Below are positions 1 through 12,157 of a stretch of 64,000 nt of DNA, piece by piece; the first letter of the stretch is position 1; each line of letters starts with the position of its first letter. The position numbers were made by a program, and so were the translations under genes. The notes under the pieces are model-generated. The model was not told where the DNA came from. It did not search any database and worked only from the letters and a program-made list of their open reading frames with translations. Origin of the DNA: Argentina anserina (Eukaryota; Streptophyta; Magnoliopsida; Rosales; Rosaceae); the NCBI RefSeq assembly GCF_933775445.1, contig NC_065876.1, forward strand, positions 6,448,001-6,512,000. Direction: 5' to 3'.

Positions 1-528
1 CTAGGTATATATGCAAAAGTGTGCATCTTGATGTCTGCACCACTGCACATTGTTAAACACCCAAAACCCAGCATGTTTAAACGCCAAGATGATCAAGGAT
101 TCTTCATTGAGAAAGGGAGTTCAGTAAGTCAACCTCATCTAGCACTTTGGGTGAGATCACTCAATCTCTATAAATACTTCTATTCTATATAGTTTTGCAC
201 CATCAGTAGAAGACCTTTTGTTTTCAAGTTTGGTAAGAGGGGTTGGCAACTAGTGTTTAGGTCGACTCATATGTTATGCGCCATTGTTGCCGGAACAAGG
301 ACATTCAGACCCCAGAGTTTAGAGGGGGTCGGTCAAGCTAAGAGTATGATAGATCACTTAATTTTGTGCTTCTAACAACAGGATGATTAGCAGAAGTTGT
401 AAACATTAACCAAAGGGACGTGCAAGGAATAAGCAGTGTTCAAAGATATCAGATCACAAGCACTTTGTTCATAAAGTTTAATATCTAACGATTGCAGTCT
501 CAAAATTTAAAGAATAGTAACGTCTAAC
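1..528. other. No coding signal; probable intron of the partial lipase gene
   Basis: I find no exon resembling the second exon of the neighbouring lipase here on either strand. If the exon at 529-590 belongs to a live gene, this stretch is part of its intron. Nothing else is recognisable. Confidence 0.4.
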
Positions 529-590
529 CAATCAATAGAAGTTAGATGTGTTGGTCCTGAAACATAAAACAGATGTCTATCGGAAACCAT
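529..590 (-). CDS. Exon 1 of a second At4g10955-type lipase-like gene (partial, runs off left edge)
   Basis: A 62-nt minus-strand exon starts at an ATG at 590-588 and ends at a GT donor (GTTAG) after position 529. It encodes MVSDRHLFYVSGPTHLTSID plus the first two bases of a Trp codon. Exon 1 of the complete gene at 3074-3135 has exactly the same length, phase and pattern (SGPxHLTxID). The matching second exon is not present in bases 1-528. The neighbour has an 800-bp intron at this point, so exon 2 probably lies beyond the window edge. It could instead be an orphan exon left by tandem duplication. No product can be confirmed from this exon alone. Confidence 0.6.
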
Positions 591-1282
591 TTGACACCAA
601 CGTTTCTCTGTAATCTTGCTCTCGATATATCCTCGCAACCTTTTCTCTGCAACAATCAAACATTAAGAAGAGAAAGTACAGAACTTGCAGAAAGAAGCTA
701 ATCACTTGTATTCATCCAAACACACCTTTTCCAGAACTATTAAGTACCCCGTGAAAATAGCACAAAGTATTGCTCAGCATCATCATAATACAAGCTGTTA
801 AACTTTGACTATTATTTATTTATTTATTTTATTTCGCTTAAACTGACACGCTTTGTGCACCATAAAGAAGCAACACGCCCTGTCGACTCTGTTCATCCAC
901 AAATATCACCTTAATGTCCTTGGTGTTGTTTTTTCCTCTCATCTTTTCTTTCTTAATCACATCTCAATCCATTCGCAAAAAAATCAAATGATGGCTTTAG
1001 AAACAAGGCTACACGCTATGCGTAATGCCAACTAGCGCAACATTAATAGAATATGATTTGCCCTCGAGTGTAAGAAACAACCAGTACAGTACCTTACTGC
1101 TACAAATCGGAGAATACTTTACAAGTCCTACCATTCACACAATCTCAGGTTTCGATGGTGTTCATGAATGAGCCTGAAAACTGATTCACTGATTGAAACT
1201 ACTAATGAGAAGAAGAAGAAAATGGAGACAGCCTTGACATAAGTACATGACACACTAGTTATCCAAGAAGATACGCTTGAGA
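591..1282. other. Spacer between tandem lipase genes
   Basis: AT-rich spacer with no supported gene. The part next to 590 should hold the 5' leader and promoter of the partial gene, and the part next to 1282 the 3' UTR of the complete gene. The open frame at 853-1035 starts on a non-ATG codon and has no recognisable motif. Confidence 0.4.
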
Positions 1283-3135
1283 CTATTTGTACCTATGGAC
1301 TTCACACTTCAACTGCATACCGTCTGCCCACCATTGGTGAATTCCATGAGCTTCTTTGAGATCCCGTGCAGGGGTTAAATTAACAGTCAGGTTGGCAGAA
1401 GGAATGAGGTGCAATGCTGGCTCAGAATCTGAGGCTTTTCCCACTGCATGCATTAACAGACCTCCGAGTGAATTCTGGGTAGCTAACCTCTCAATGGCTC
1501 CAGCTCCGATCTGCTCCATCCTCTTCCTATGCTCAAAATAGCCAATATATTCCGAGCAGATGTCATCGCGTGGATTGACAAACAGACTAGGGAACCATGA
1601 AGACAGAACCATGAATGGGTCTTCAACTGACCGACTTCCCTGATGTTGCTGTTGTTTAGCCTTCATGGCAAAAGACAGTCCTGCAGTAATTACGCTGCCT
1701 GCAAATCGAATCCCATGTTTAACATTCTTATTATTGATCCTCTCTATTGGGGCAGAAACAAATGGTGGATTAAAGAGAAACGACTTGAGAAAAACGCCAT
1801 TTCTGGCCATAGTTTTCCCAGCAAGCATTGCCATGGATGACCCTAAGGAATGGCCAGCTAACCAGACATTTGAATCCCCTACTGCAGCAACCGTATTTCT
1901 GACAGCTTGTATAGCAATCTCAAAACGTGATGTTCGGTGAAGTCCATTGCGGATGACCTCAACATCCAACTCAAGATCTCGTGAGACAGAGTCGGACTTG
2001 GTTAAGGTGCCTCGGAAGGCAATGACATAACAAGGTCTTCCCTCAAGTGAGTGGTGACGTAAAGAAGGAGGAGGCTTGAATTCATAAACGGCGCCAAAGA
2101 TGGAAAAACCAACATCATCCACCAATTTACGGAGCAACTTAAAGTGGAAGAACTCCCACCAAGGAGGAGCAAGGGCATCAGAACCTTCACGTTTCTCTTG
2201 GCAGTCACGTTCAACAATGTAGACACCCTGAACCAAACTAGCAGCAACAGACCTTTGATGATGAGGGTTCTCCCTGCATTGAATGGCACAAAATTTTAAT
2301 TCTTATCCAGAAAAGTAGCCACTGTATCATCCCTAAGGACACTGCTGAAAACGAATGAAAGAAAAACAAAGATGATACTTTAAGCAACAAATTTGTACTG
2401 CACAGGCAAGTATCTGAACTACTTGTACATCTTTCTACATATTATAATGATCATAATGAAAAATACAATAAAGGTGGACTGACGTCCACAACAGGCAGAA
2501 ACAGACAACAAAAACCAGAAAACTACTCTACATGCAAACAGATAGCTGCAGATAAAGGATGCCTTCCTGTGAAGCAACATATAAAAAAGGCTGTAATCAG
2601 TAAAAGCTAATGAAAAAAGCCCATATATAGACTACTTGTACAAAAAATAATTCACATGTTCATCTGTCATTTTAATTTGATAGATGAAATGAATAGCAAA
2701 ATGTCAGGTTAACTTGTATAAGTAGCCAATTAGGCATGTCAACAATATAGCCAGAAGTATAATCCTTGTTCTAAAATTGTGAGACTATGATCGACAATAA
2801 ATATGTGATATCAAACATGTACTCCCACCTGTTGATTAAATCTATGAGACTCTATTTGATAACAAACATATAACTCAACATCCACGGTCCACCTAACAGA
2901 ATCCATTTTTATGGTTAAGTTACCAGCTTAAGATACGCATTCAGTCATTAGTTCAGTGATCAGCAACTATAGGTCTTAACTCACAAGCCCTTCACAAAAA
3001 ACTCAAGATTCCAACTTAAAAAGAACTCACAAAGAACCAGAAAAAGAGTTTCTATGAAAGCTAAACGTCTCACCAGTCAATGCAAGTAAGGTGTAATGGC
3101 CCTGAAAGTTCAAAACATTCCCTCTCGGAAGCCAT
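1283..3135 (-). CDS. GDSL esterase/lipase At4g10955-like alpha/beta hydrolase
   Basis: Two exons, 3135-3074 and 2273-1283, joined at a split Trp codon (TG|G) by a GT-AG intron; the product is 350 residues. It matches the plant At4g10955 family. These proteins carry the GDSL name in databases but are built as class-3-lipase-like alpha/beta hydrolases. The nucleophile elbow GHSLG lies at about residues 161-165, preceded by AFRGT, which resembles the lipase lid and oxyanion region. The N-terminus MASERECFELSGPLHLTCID is family-typical and sets the start. The substrate is unknown; lipid ester hydrolysis is inferred from the fold. No signal peptide is obvious. A sister exon at 529-590 shows that this is one member of a tandem pair. 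Confidence 0.9.
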
Positions 3136-4711
3136 TTACAACCAATGCTACTCTCCCTGTTTCCTCTTACTATCCTCCAAAGCTGATCTGCATTCCACAG
3201 GTCGGGGGAGTGTTCAGACATATAAAAATACACATGAACGCAGATACTAATTCAAAACAGACTCCTGATTAGTACAGAACAAAACAGAAGGTTAAACAAT
3301 GTGATCCAATTACATGGTTGGCCCTTATCTAATTGTCTTGTCAAAAAGCAAAGACCTTGCCTGAAAAAAAAGGAACCAAAGCTAAGAACCTGAAGAGTTT
3401 GCTTTTACTAAGCCACCTTAACCCTATGTATATGGATCGATGGCAAAACAAAAACGGTTTCAAGGGTCGATGCTTTTCTCAAAATGCATCCAGATCTGAG
3501 CAGAAGCCAATACGGGTGCCAAGAAACCCCAGACAGATCCCATTAGACTCTCACATTCTGATTTCAACAATTTAAAACAGATTCATGAAAAACAACCTAT
3601 CAACCTTCTCAAAACAGAGATACGGAACAATGTCAAGCCAAACAGAAAGAACCAGCAGCAATCCAAATGATTCAACGAACCATTTTCAAATGAGTGATTA
3701 GTGATATGGGGATGGAAAGGAAAGCCAGAATTTCTGGAAACAATAAAAGCTGGAATGCGGAACCAGTATGAAAATGAAAACATTGAAATTGAGAAGCTTG
3801 AAAATGCACCTTGAAGAAGTTAAAAAGTGGGAGCCGGAGCGGTTGGATGGTCGTTAGTCAGCAGTGAGTGTTGAAATGTCTACGTCGTCCAAAGTAACAA
3901 GCTTCTCCGATGTACTTCGGACTCGGAACCTTCGAGTTCTCCTGTCTTCTGTCTTCTTCCGCGCAAAAAGCAGTTTTAGTCTTTTTCTCCCGGTTCTTTT
4001 TTTTTATGATGAATTTTCTCTCGGTTCTACCCAAACTGAGATCTCATTTTTTGAGCGATAAAAACGGAAAAAACTTATTTAAGTGGCCATAACCCCTCAT
4101 ATATTGCCTCGTTTAAATCGCCCCACTAAGCATAATAGCATATTGTCACGTCTCTATTTTGAGAGTGTCGATCGTGGCGTCGCTGGTTAAAAAAACATCA
4201 TGCATATGTGGGATTTGCTCCAAGATTCAATGTGTGTGAGATATATGGCTGCTCCTTCCGAGAGAGGTTCAAGCATACCGACCTGGTTAAATTCGGAGAG
4301 CTTGTCGCTAGTCGAGGACTTAACGTCAAAGAGACGAGTTGGCCGCCCTACACACAAGTAAGGGTCTGGAACCGATCCCCTGATGAGCCCAAGGCAGGGC
4401 GAAACCAGTGTATTGCCCCGTTGGATAAGGCAGAGATACCTACGACGCTAAAAGGGCAGAAAATCGTTGAACATCAATCCAGCAAATCATATATACTATA
4501 TATATTGTGGCTGTTACAATAGTAAAAATGTGAAAAAGTTTTCACGACTGAAAGTGAAAGATGACCTCCGCTCCCCGGTAATTTGTTGGTACATAAAATA
4601 CAAAAACACGCCTACAACCCCTCATCCGAACTAAAATCTTTAAAAGAAAGAACATGTGGCCGTCTAGACAAAATCCACATCGAAAAGAAATAGTGCATCC
4701 CCATTGCACAT
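3136..4711. other. Intergenic: lipase 5' region and unrecognised sequence
   Basis: The 3136-3900 part is likely the leader and promoter of the lipase gene. A GC-richer stretch at about 4140-4560 contains an open frame (4208-4522) with no motif I recognise; it may be a degenerate transposon piece. The end next to 4711 should be the DRP1 3' UTR. Confidence 0.3.
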
Positions 4712-7700
4712 CTACTTAGACCAAGCAACTGTATCCATCTCCGCTTGGGCGCTCCTGTATAACTCCAGCCTCTTTGCAAGGGCAGAACGCCTCTCCATAA
4801 CAGCCGGATCCTCATTCAGTAAAGATGACAACTGCTTTGCCTGCTCAAAGATAATTAGAGGACACAGTCAACAGTCAACAATCATCATAAGCGCAATGGC
4901 AAAGATGGGTAAAGAATCTGTACTCACCTCTAGTTTACCCAAATCAGTGAAGAAACGGTCCAGTAAGCTTCGTTTAGCCTCTCTGACTTGGCAATATACA
5001 ACAGATTTGGGAATGGAGTTGCGTAAACTTGCACAGACCATATTGACGTAAGCCAGGACGTTTGACCCTGATTTTAAGCAAAAAGGTAAAGTGAATGAAT
5101 AAGTATGCATGATCAAATGGATTCTTATAAACCGAAGTTTAGGATCCTTACCAATTCGCCTGAGGTAAGAATCATTGTATCTATCAAACAGAGAATGTGA
5201 CGGATTGCCACCCTTGTCAACATCTTGAGGAAGTTTTCGGAAAAAATCAACTGTCAGGTAACTACACTCCATATCAACTAGCTGTAGCGTTGCTTTCTTG
5301 CTTTCTTCTCTCATTCTCTCAAGTGACTCGCAAGCTGCATTTGTTACCTCTGCTCTAAGACCAGGATACTGCCTTAGTTCCTGTAAGTCAGCCAGCAAAA
5401 CATAAGAATGATCGGAAACTAAGGAATATTCGGCTATGGCTCTTGGGCCAGAAACATAAAACAGAGAAAAGAGCAACAATTGTCCCAGAGCTGAGAGGTA
5501 ATGAAGACAGGAATATGAACAAGCATACAATGAAAAGCAATAAGACATATAAAGAATATTAATATAAATGCTGAGACTACACAAATGAAAGAAACAAAAA
5601 GATTAAACTTGGATATGAACGTACCGGAGTCTCATTAACAGCTTTGTGAACAAGATCCTTTAAAAGGCCATGAACCTGGAATCCAGCAAATTTGATAACC
5701 CATCATCTCAGTACAAGGCTACAAGCATAAATGAGTAACATTTGCGATTCGAGTTAAGAAAAAGTGAGCTAGTTTCTCACCGCATCAACTGCAGCTTCAG
5801 CAGGCCCTCTTATACTAATGATAGTGGATTCAATGAGACGACGGTATCCTTGTTCTGGAGCTATTAAATGAGGTTGATACCCATCGGCTTCAGTAATAAG
5901 CTTTCTTATATTTTCCATTGCAAGTTGCTTATCAAATTGCAGTCTTTTCAGAGCAGCAGGAAGTTGGTTATCAAAAACATTGTAGATCTTATCACCTCCA
6001 GGACGCCTGTAGCAAAAGAACATATAAATAAGTTTACAATGAATTACCAGAGGAAAAGAACAGCGAACTGAACAGAGGCACTGCCCATAATTAGGAATTG
6101 TCTGCTGTTGATACATACACGCCATCAAGATGTTCTTTATATGTTCCATCGAATAGACGACAAATTTCCATGATTGCATACAGTTTCCCCTGCAATTAAT
6201 TAGAAAGCAATCAATTAGTATTGAAACTTGTATATATATAAAAAAACCAACCTGAATTTCAAGATTCCCCTCCAAACAAGGTGAGACTAAATAACTATCA
6301 ATCAATAACATCATAATTGATGAATTTTACATTAAGAGGATACGAGTAACATAGTTGCGTATGGTAATGCAAAAACAGGAAAAACTTACTCCAGCATCAG
6401 TAGCAATCGGCTTGCCGAGACGACTCAATTCTGTTTCAAGTTCATGAATTGTCTTGTTAATCAGGGACTGGATGCCTGGGATTTTTGTCTTAATTACAGT
6501 TTCCAAATGCTGGGACATCAACCATCATTGATTAGTGAAACTGATAAAAAATAAAAAATAAAAATAATCCAAACCGTTAAAAGTAAAAATGATCTACTAT
6601 TAAATAACTAAAAAAAAGAGTCGCAGTTGTCTACCTTAGAAAGCATTTTCGCTAGATGCTCAGAACCCATTCTGTGTGCAAGGTGCTTGTATTCTGGGGT
6701 ACCTGAGAAATACTCACGTTCTCTACGCCGAGCAGCAATCATGTCAACATTCTTGTTGATATCTTGTTGAGAACGATTCACAACTCCAACCCAAGGAAAT
6801 TTTAGGCGATAAGACTTCCCTTCCAATATCTACCAAAAAAGAAAAAAAATAGAATGTTTGGTGTAAGATTTATGCAGTATCATGAATCTGGATTCCTTAA
6901 CCCATGCAAATTGTAAGACATGCAAGTATAACCACCAAAGTCTGACATACACTGCACAGAAATGACTGCTTAAACCATCTCCCGCTATTTTTTTAACAAC
7001 ATGAAGGTGAAACGAAATTGTATGCAAACAATAAGCTTAATGGAGGGTCACCAAACCATCTACTATCAAACAATAATAAAAAAATTATAGGCCAACTTAC
7101 TTCAACTGCATCAGTACCCTTGTCCATGAGATCAATTTTTGTCAAGACTCCGAGTGTCCTCTCCCCTGTGCAAGAATAATGTTAGACTAAACAACATCCA
7201 GAACTGTGTTCTCATGCAACATACAGATGACAAGCTTATGTCAGTTACAATATTCACATTTCAGTATATTGACTTGATAATATTTTAGATTTTAGAAGTA
7301 CCAGATATATCCTATTTGGAAAGCAACACATAAGAAATGGGATGTGAATCAGACTGACCTGTTGGATCCACCTCACGAGATATTTTGATGGCATCAGATG
7401 TAGCAAGATCTTGATTGGCAGGTGAAATTGCTAAAATTATACTATTAGGCTGCATAAAATGTTGAACAGATAAAATGATTTATCCCTGTAACATCTTCAG
7501 AAGAAAAAAGAGCTTTACTAAATGAAAGGAAAAGGCAGATCAAAATTTCAAAGGACTTTACCTTCTCAATGTAAGAGCGAACCATATTTTCAATGTCCTG
7601 CACAATACTATCTGGCTGACCCTCTACATTTACCAAGAGATCGTTAAGAGTCATATTACATATACAATTATAGAAATCAGTAAAATTTAATATGTACAAA

Positions 7701-9292
7701 GATCCACAGGAATGTGTCGAAACTGGATATGAATTTATATTCTACTACCATCCGCAGCCCTCGGAATTTATCACACTTTTCCACAGGCAGGTGCAACAAA
7801 GAAATGCAGGTAAACAAAAAATGAGAGTCGATGCTTACCAACAGCAACTTTTGTAAGCCCAGGAAGATCAACAAGTGTCAAGTTGACAACTGCCAGGAAT
7901 CAAACAGAATTTTGTTACGTCAGTAGAAGAGAAGAGGAAAATGTGTAAACATAATAGCTACTACTCTTGCAATCTGTGACTAGATCACCCATTCAAAAAT
8001 GTGCACACTTAAGTTCTAGTTATACTAGCTTCGGAAATTTAAAAACAGCTTTCCATCTAATCTTATATTGATTTTACAAAATGTGATAATAAGCAAAACT
8101 AGAGTTGATTTTTCCAAAACTGTAAATGACATTTGAAATAAGCTTGTCATATTAATATGTCAATAGATTGCAGTCTTTATGAATACCTCCACATTATTGT
8201 TCTTATTCCATTTCAAAATGCAGGATGCAAAATTAATACAAGCAAACAAATTTTTTTTTTAAAATCATCTTACCATTAGGAGAATATATGCTAAGATGAA
8301 TTGGAACACTGGAGATCATTTTGCTGCGGCCAGTTTCACGATCTGTCTCATCTGAAATTTCCTTTCTCACAGCAGCTGTATATACATGATCAATATTGGC
8401 ATGTTAGTCATGCGAAGAAAAATAAACAAGTAAATAGAAAAGATAAATGAAGCTACCGACATGAATACAAATAAAGAATAATATTGCAACATAACATAGA
8501 AACAAATCAAGAAATTACCAAAATCAGTGAATCTTTTCTTCGGAAGGTGGAGAAACTCTGCATATTCTCTGCTTCCTTCGTCAATCTTATGAAGCTGCAA
8601 CACAAGAGGACGCCGAGTAACAATTCCTGCAGTGGTTTTCCCAAGTTAACTTCCGCCATAATGAGTGACAAGAACAGCCAAAGACCGGCATTTGACATCC
8701 AAATGACTAAACAAACACGACCACCCTATCAACAAAACCAAGCCCTCACAGACAACCAAGAGAATCTTACCAGAACCACGCGGTAAGAAGTCCTTCCCGA
8801 CAATGCTCTCCAAAACTGAAGACTTCCCTGAACTCTGCACCACAAAATCGAAAACATTAGGAAACAATTTCCATTAACATCACAAAAATTTCACTCTTTA
8901 ATTTTCTTGTCAAATTTATCACACTCCTTTTGAATTACCACACAAATTAACACACATGCTTCAGCTAACATGAGCAAGCTTCAACTTCAACCTAAACGCA
9001 GAATTTGATTAAGCACAATTACTAAACTCTATATCTTCGCATCGCTAAGCAAGAGTTAAATCGAGCCAAGCATTGACACAGCATCTACCAAAAGCTAGGT
9101 TATGAAGCTGAGCTAAAGCAGAGTTGAAATAGCTTGATTCAATAGTACGAATCGGAAGCAGACCTGGCCACCGACGACGGCGATGGAGGGGAGAGCGTCC
9201 CAGAGAGTCGGTAATGCGCTGGCTTCGCCGTGGTCGCCGAGAGCAGTGCAAGCTCTTTGTATTTTGTTGACGAGCGAGATCAGATTCTCCAT
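4712..9292 (-). CDS. DRP1E: Dynamin-related protein, DRP1 subfamily (DRP1E-like, phragmoplastin)
   Basis: Sixteen exons keep frame to give 610 residues: 9292-9164, 8834-8771, 8626-8519, 8375-8274, 7889-7839, 7623-7562, 7449-7359, 7165-7101, 6829-6635, 6509-6390, 6189-6119, 6006-5781, 5675-5625, 5380-5152, 5067-4928, 4840-4712. The GTPase motifs are present: P-loop GGQSSGKSS (spanning the exon 1/2 junction), DLPG at 142-145, TKID at 211-214 and NRSQ at 242-245. Middle and GED regions follow, with no PH or proline-rich domain, as usual for the 610-625-residue DRP1 class. These GTPases form collars on membranes at the cell plate and at clathrin-coated pits. The C-terminus, ending DTVAWSK, is closer to DRP1E than to DRP1A or DRP1C as I remember them; the paralogue call is less sure than the subfamily. 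The exon 11/12 junction (HLDGV|RPGGD) uses a GTATGT donor. Confidence 0.93.
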
Positions 9293-10183
9293 ATCTCAAG
9301 GCTCAAGGTGGAAGGAATCAGATCGCGGTGGATCTGAGGGGAGATGGGGGAACCGGAGAAGGTAGATCTGCGACGGTGCCGGCAGAGAGAAATAGAGAGA
9401 GAGAGTGAGAATTTGAAAAGCCTAAAAAGGAGAGAAGGTGAAATTGGGTTGGAGTTGTGAAAGCAACGACTAAGCCAAACAAGTCGTTGGACTCTGCGTC
9501 GCTAGATCTACGTTGCCGTGTCCACTTCCCACTATTTAAGGCCGCGTTGGGTTAAAAGAAATTTTCTTACTATTAAACAAGAAAAGGTAAAACATGGTTT
9601 TTTTTTTTCCAAAAATTTCAAGTCTTGCACCAATGAATTTCTGCATCTTCTACTTATAATTTGAGCACTTGATTTGTAAATCTGGCTTTACAATGGTCTT
9701 CTTTGTTTCTCTTGTCACTTAGAATCTAATGTAAAACATGAGCCTCATATACAGAACCCATGCATTTGCTTTTGGATTTATTGCATAACAGCTACCTCTT
9801 TCAATTTGAATTCAAACTTGATCAAGAAAAGCTCTCCATCTTTCCAAGTTCCAAGTAGCACTTCGAAACAACCCAACGGCAGAAAATGACCACATTACAA
9901 CACTTTACCATATGATAAGTGATAACAAGCACAAAGTGAATGAATATTGCAGCTAAACTTAACTTTGGACTAGAACCGGGAGCTGCAGATTCTTGGTAGT
10001 TTAATAGGAAATTAGAAGAAACTGATCTCTAGAGTCATAGGTTAATTTCTCACTCGTGTTCGAATATTATACGGATATCTATACGAGGTGAGGACATAAG
10101 CGCATGTGTACCCTGAACATGTTGCTGGTGGCGCTGGCCTGCCATTGCTACAAATCGCGGTGTTTCAAAGGTAGCAGTGACCT
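9293..10183. other. DRP1 leader/promoter and spacer
   Basis: The first 150 bases upstream of the DRP1 start are purine-rich on the plus strand (pyrimidine-rich in the gene sense), typical of a plant 5' UTR. The rest shows no gene or repeat that I can support. Confidence 0.4.
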
Positions 10184-11867
10184 TCAATAAAAAGTTGCAG
10201 CAGCGGCTCTGCATATTGATTTAGTTGCGCCACTTGTCGCCTTCCATAACAACTGAGTCATTGGGGCGGAAGTGGTCTTCTTCCTCGTTAACTTAGTGGT
10301 GGCAGTGGTCTTCTTCCTTATCGCTACCGATGGAACTATCGGAAGCGTTCCATTTTTGACGGTGTGATCCAGCGTCTCTTCAAACGACCCAGATGTTTCA
10401 ATAGCATGCATAACATTTCTGAATCCTTGACCATAAACTTCGTCATCACTCCATTCAATCCAATGTGCCAATAAGTCTTTCAACTTTCTTGAATATTGAA
10501 GTTGCTCGTTAGTTTTGTGCAAAGAATTAGAATCCATAGAGGAATACCATTGCAACCATTTGTAAAACATTACTTGGCAAATCCCTTCATGAACGCTTAA
10601 AATCCCAATTCCATGGCTTAGCTATACAGAAATTAAACATTTTTATGAACCATCAGTAGCACATCCATATAACATCAGTGCAAACTAACTCCAGACCTTA
10701 ATTCATTTTCAAATCAAGACAGAAGACATCGAACCTTGATGGAACAACCATGCATGCATCATATCATGTGCCAACACTCCTAAATAACACACTGTATGCA
10801 ATAATGCAAATACAGGCGACAAGTACATTGAAATTAGTCATGCAGAAATGATAGAACACAAGTTATCTGATGCTTGATAACAGAAGCTAGTAAACCACAT
10901 TAGTATATGAGATCATTCCATTTTATACATACTCTGGTGCTCCATTCAAAACTACGACTGCTTCTCCTAACAAGAGCTTGACAGCGTTGTTGAAATATCC
11001 CTCGCATTTCGGGAACCTTTCTTTCTGTTGACGAGCAAAACAAGCAGACGTGGTGATATCATTTTACGTACTCCACAGATATAACTTGGCGTAATATTTA
11101 TAACTAGTTGTATCGACACCATTCATCTGTTAAATTCAGGAGATTGCAGTTGTGACTACAGTATATATTTATAGACTGAACGATGCAAAGTGCAAACTGT
11201 ATCAGAATTTTAGATTCCAACCTCTATTAGATCAAATATAAGATAATTAGACACGAGAATTTAAGTAAGTAACAAAAAACTTACTGTTTGAATTAGGCAA
11301 TAAGAAAGCCTGTATGGAATCCATCTGGTTAGAATATACCACAAGTTAGCTGGTAAACTGTAAGTTGATATTTCTGGATTCCAAGTTGATAGACTACATA
11401 AGTAGCAACCACCTGCCCCTTTACAATGACAAAACCAAATGATAGATTGACATGTATCCTTATTCATTCTAGAAACACAAGCTATGATTCTTTTCAAACA
11501 ATTTAGATCATCAATTGACAGTAATTATTGAGTTAATGAGCTTTTTCTTTTTCTTTTTTGCAGTAATGTTGCTAGCTGTAACTGCAATTAAACTATATGT
11601 AGTGATGGATCATGCATGCACACAAGGGAAGGCAAATTCCAGATCGAGTTCAATCACCTTACCCTTTCTCAATTTGTCCATCTGATAGTTGTCGACGAAA
11701 AGAATGAGAATGTTTTCATTCACTTGAAGTTTGAGGCTTCTAAAGAATTCAAACACATTTTGGATAATAAACTTGTGTTCCTCTCGTGTCATGACCGCTA
11801 TTGAAGAACAATATGAGCAAAGTTGCCGGCCATCACCGAGGTTTAAAAATCCAGCTTCTCCATCTTC
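10184..11867 (-). pseudogene. DA1-related peptidase fragment (LIM-less, altered HExxH), probably broken
   Basis: Separate minus-strand exons align by eye with the C-terminal half of DA1/DAR proteins, ubiquitin-activated peptidases that limit organ growth. Exon A (11867-11663) carries DGRQLCSYCSSIAV and then IIQNVFEFFRSLKLQVNENI, like the DA1 segment with DGRKLCLEC and IQNFYEG. Exon B (11024-10933) contains KCEGYFNNAVKLLLGEA. Exon C (10779 to about 10721) carries VLAHDMMHAWLF, the metal-binding HExxH region but with Glu replaced by Asp. Exon D (10621-10184) has HEGICQVMFYKWL and YGQGFRNV, then a low-complexity Lys/Thr/Ala tail. I see no LIM domain upstream, the exons between A and B are not recognisable, and B and C do not join in frame at canonical sites. 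A divergent live gene cannot be excluded. Confidence 0.55.
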
Positions 11868-11959
11868 CTACATATATATAGAGACAACGAAAGAGAAAGA
11901 TTCAACAAATAGATCACTTTCTTCTTTCTTACGAGTAGCTAATAAATTACATGTCCTTG

Positions 11960-12143
11960 GCTTTGACAAACCTCGTGCCTGGAACAAACATGGCACCATC
12001 GGGGGCCAGAGCTTCGGAATCTTGAGCAGCTTCTCAAACACCTGAACTAAGTGCATCACTTTCCCACGCTCCAGCGCATTCTTCCAATGGCCTCGCCAGA
12101 CAATCAAATTAGGAGGGATCAATGGTTTTGTAATCTCTCCCAA
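11960..12143 (-). other. Unrecognised open fragment beside the DA1-related exons
   Basis: The minus strand reads an uninterrupted segment with a plausible helical stretch, WRGHWKNALERGKVMHLVQV followed by FEKLLKIP. I cannot place it in DA1 or in any family with confidence; the pattern KVxxLVxxFEKLL loosely resembles plant calmodulin-binding domains. It has no clear start and abuts the repeat element at 12158, so it may be a gene fragment. Confidence 0.2.
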
Positions 12144-12157
12144 TGCCTAAAAGAAAA

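Noticed and set aside
853..1940. Plus-strand open frames overlapping the lipase gene
   Set aside because: They lie opposite the lipase exon or in its 3' flank and have no motif; the minus-strand gene explains the coding signal.
4208..4522. Plus-strand open frame of 104 codons beginning MGFAPRF
   Set aside because: No recognisable motif, no splice context and unrelated surroundings; probably chance or transposon debris.
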